Assembly (NCBI GenBank): GCA_947492235.1
Contig: CANLLZ010000001.1
Span: forward strand, 124,001 to 188,000
From: an uncultured Altererythrobacter sp.
GTDB lineage: Bacteria > Pseudomonadota > Alphaproteobacteria > Sphingomonadales > Sphingomonadaceae
Length of the DNA stretch: 64,000 bases
Direction of reading: 5' to 3'
This document shows, in pieces, positions 62,548 through 64,000 of the stretch. Under the pieces are notes generated by a model. It was not told the DNA's origin. It was given only the letters and a program-made list of their open reading frames with translations, and did no database searches. Made by a program: the position numbers and the translations under genes. Each line of letters opens with the position of its first letter. The stretch's first letter is position 1.

Positions 62548-63915
62548 TTAGCGGCTGGCCATGCGTACGCCGGTTTCCACGGCACCGGGCAGAGGCGCAT
62601 TCCTGGCCCAGGTGATGCAGCCCTGACCGCGGGTCTTCACAGAAGAGCACATGGAACGCGCGCTGCTGTTATCGAAACCGGCAGCCGAGACGCGGAAATA
62701 GGTCTTCCCGCGCACCACAGCCTTGGTGATGACCATCTGGTGGTCGGAAAGCTGTGAATAGCGCTTGGCGTAAATGCCCCAGGCGCGCTTTGCACCGGCT
62801 TCGGAACCGAAGCTGCCCAGCTGGACCAGATGGCTGCCATCGCTGCGCGAAACGGCTGCGCTGGAGGCGATGCTGCGCGTTTCGGGCTTGGCACCGTTGC
62901 GCACCGGCATCGTCTGGACGACCGGGTTGGAGACGAATTTGAGAGCGTTCGTGGCGACTTGCGCAACCGTGGCACCTTGCGGAGCCGGAGCGGCGAAAGC
63001 CTCTTCGAAGTCTGCCGGCGGCGCTACCGCCGGGGCCACATCGGCCACTTGCGGAACAGCGCGCGGTGCGGGGATATCGGTCAGCGGCGGCAATTCACGC
63101 GGCGAAGACTGCGCAACGAAACCGGTCGGTGCCGGAGTAGCCTGTGCAGGCATAGCCGGGGCCAATGCGGCGGCCTCTGCAAAGCGCTGCTCTTCAGCCG
63201 GCGCGATATTCAGCGCGAGTGCGGCGGGCTGGCCCGGATCGCGGGTCACGGGCACATTCAGCAGACCGGCAACCCGTTCCTGATGCGCGCCATCGGTGGC
63301 GGTGCGCGCCCAATCGGACAGGCGTTTTTCCAGCATATCGCCGGGAACGTCCTCTGCGGCCATTACGCGGGCTGCCCGCCAATTGCCCTGCAGGGCGTAA
63401 GCGTAGGCGAGGTTCTGGCGCACCTTGGCGTTGTTCTGGCCGCCGCGAAGGGCGTTGGCGAGGACATGGACACCGCGATCGGGATCGCCTGCCAATGCCA
63501 GAGCAAGGCCGCGATCGGCGGCCGGGATATCGTCGCGCCAGTCCGACAGCACGCCCAGAGCTGCGGTGCGATCACCCTTGCCGATCAGCGCGAGGGAATA
63601 GCCAAGCGCGGTGCGGGGCGAAGTGTCGCCGAGCGAAATCGCGTCCTGAAAGCTGGTCGCTGCCGAGGCGAAGCGGCCAGCGTCGAGATAGGCTGCGCCG
63701 AGCATTGCGCGGTAGGTCGCATTGCGCGCTTCCTGAGCCACGGCAGCTTCTGCATTGGCAACCGCGGAGGCCGATTTGCCTTGGGCAATCGCAACCCGTG
63801 CATCGCTGGCCGATGTATCCGCTCGCTTGCCGCCGGCTGCGGTGCAACCCGCGAGGGCCACTGTGGCGAGCGCGCTTGTCAGGGCAAGGCGGGTGAAGCT
63901 GTGCTTGCGGATCAT
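62548..63915 (-). CDS. SPOR/TPR lipoprotein
   Basis: 455 residues. A type II signal peptide with lipobox LAGC (Cys 24), TPR-like helices at about 40-200 (NATYRAMLGAAYLDAGRFASAATSF), a long Pro/Ala-rich linker and a C-terminal SPOR domain (from SHLVQLGSFGSEAGAKRAWGIYAK to RVSAAGFDNSSARSMCSSVK). SPOR domains bind denuded glycan at the division septum, so a role in cell division is likely. ATG 63915. A hairpin at 63958-63978 lies upstream, outside the gene. Confidence 0.85.
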   Translation of the reverse strand: MIRKHSFTRLALTSALATVALAGCTAAGGKRADTSASDARVAIAQGKSASAVANAEAAVAQEARNATYRAMLGAAYLDAGRFASAATSFQDAISLGDTSPRTALGYSLALIGKGDRTAALGVLSDWRDDIPAADRGLALALAGDPDRGVHVLANALRGGQNNAKVRQNLAYAYALQGNWRAARVMAAEDVPGDMLEKRLSDWARTATDGAHQERVAGLLNVPVTRDPGQPAALALNIAPAEEQRFAEAAALAPAMPAQATPAPTGFVAQSSPRELPPLTDIPAPRAVPQVADVAPAVAPPADFEEAFAAPAPQGATVAQVATNALKFVSNPVVQTMPVRNGAKPETRSIASSAAVSRSDGSHLVQLGSFGSEAGAKRAWGIYAKRYSQLSDHQMVITKAVVRGKTYFRVSAAGFDNSSARSMCSSVKTRGQGCITWARNAPLPGAVETGVRMASR

Positions 63916-63957
63916 TGGTATTCCCCTTGGGCGGTCATCATGCGTGCAAATGAGGGA

Positions 63958-63978
63958 GCGCGGGTCATTTGCCCGCGC
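63958..63978. repeat. GC-rich hairpin near right window edge
   Basis: gcgcggg (63958-63964) pairs with cccgcgc (63972-63978), a 7-bp stem with a 7-nt loop. It lies upstream of the SPOR/TPR gene and may be a terminator of a gene beyond the window. Confidence 0.45.
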
Positions 63979-64000
63979 CTTGATGTGGGACCTGTGCGGC

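Overview
The window is a high-GC chromosomal segment of an alphaproteobacterium, most likely a member of the Sphingomonadales close to Erythrobacter/Altererythrobacter. Pointers are a RcdA (DUF1465) cell-cycle adaptor, a TonB-dependent receptor paired with a TPR-sulfotransferase, Fur-like boxes before a siderophore receptor, and short intergenic palindromes of the kind common in sphingomonads. I see no phage, insertion sequence, CRISPR array or rRNA operon. The only RNA gene I can support is one tRNA-Val(CAC). Long open frames antisense to the real genes are GC artefacts and are left out.

Layout. 1-2042: sulfate activation (cysN partial, cysD). 2207-8490: radical SAM protein, MerA-like flavoprotein, SDR, two small glycosyltransferases of the TIGR04283/TIGR04282 type and a MATE exporter, resembling an arsenosugar-type biosynthetic locus. 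8634-12638: class II aldolase, an orphan 2Fe-2S subunit of a molybdenum hydroxylase, a Fur-box-preceded catecholate siderophore receptor and arsC. 12655-20175: MFS exporter, PmtA-like methyltransferase, membrane proteins, lipB, CitE-like protein, Old Yellow Enzyme, DUF2254. 20215-27236: nadA with a small membrane protein, a TPR-sulfotransferase and its TonB receptor. 27632-33091: BCCT transporter, DUF4230, metallo-beta-lactamase-fold hydrolase, glpK, rcdA. 33455-41176: DUF465 pair, ptsP, RodZ-like protein, CpoB-like protein, tilS, L,D-transpeptidase, eda. 41242-45365: transglutaminase-like protein, two secreted proteins (one with three exact 26-residue Cys repeats) and a LuxR-type regulator fused to an alpha/beta-hydrolase that has lost its catalytic Ser and His. 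45378-53463: rimO, DUF1761, K+ channel, surE with a LysM/M23 protein, serS, a second sulfotransferase and two small proteins. 53706-57623: a tightly overlapping four-gene operon (receiver protein, YaiO-like TPR/beta-barrel, HEAT-repeat protein, membrane glycosyltransferase) that looks like an exopolysaccharide machine. 57682-63915: tRNA-Val, sppA, pyrB with an apparently inactive dihydroorotase, a PilZ protein and a SPOR/TPR lipoprotein.

Functional threads. CysDN would supply APS/PAPS used by the two sulfotransferases. The strongest candidates for undescribed biology are the YaiO/HEAT/glycosyltransferase operon, the pseudo-hydrolase LuxR regulator, the glycosyltransferase/radical SAM locus and the structured intergenic region at 33092-33454. 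All assignments were made by reading the sequence; no database search was run.
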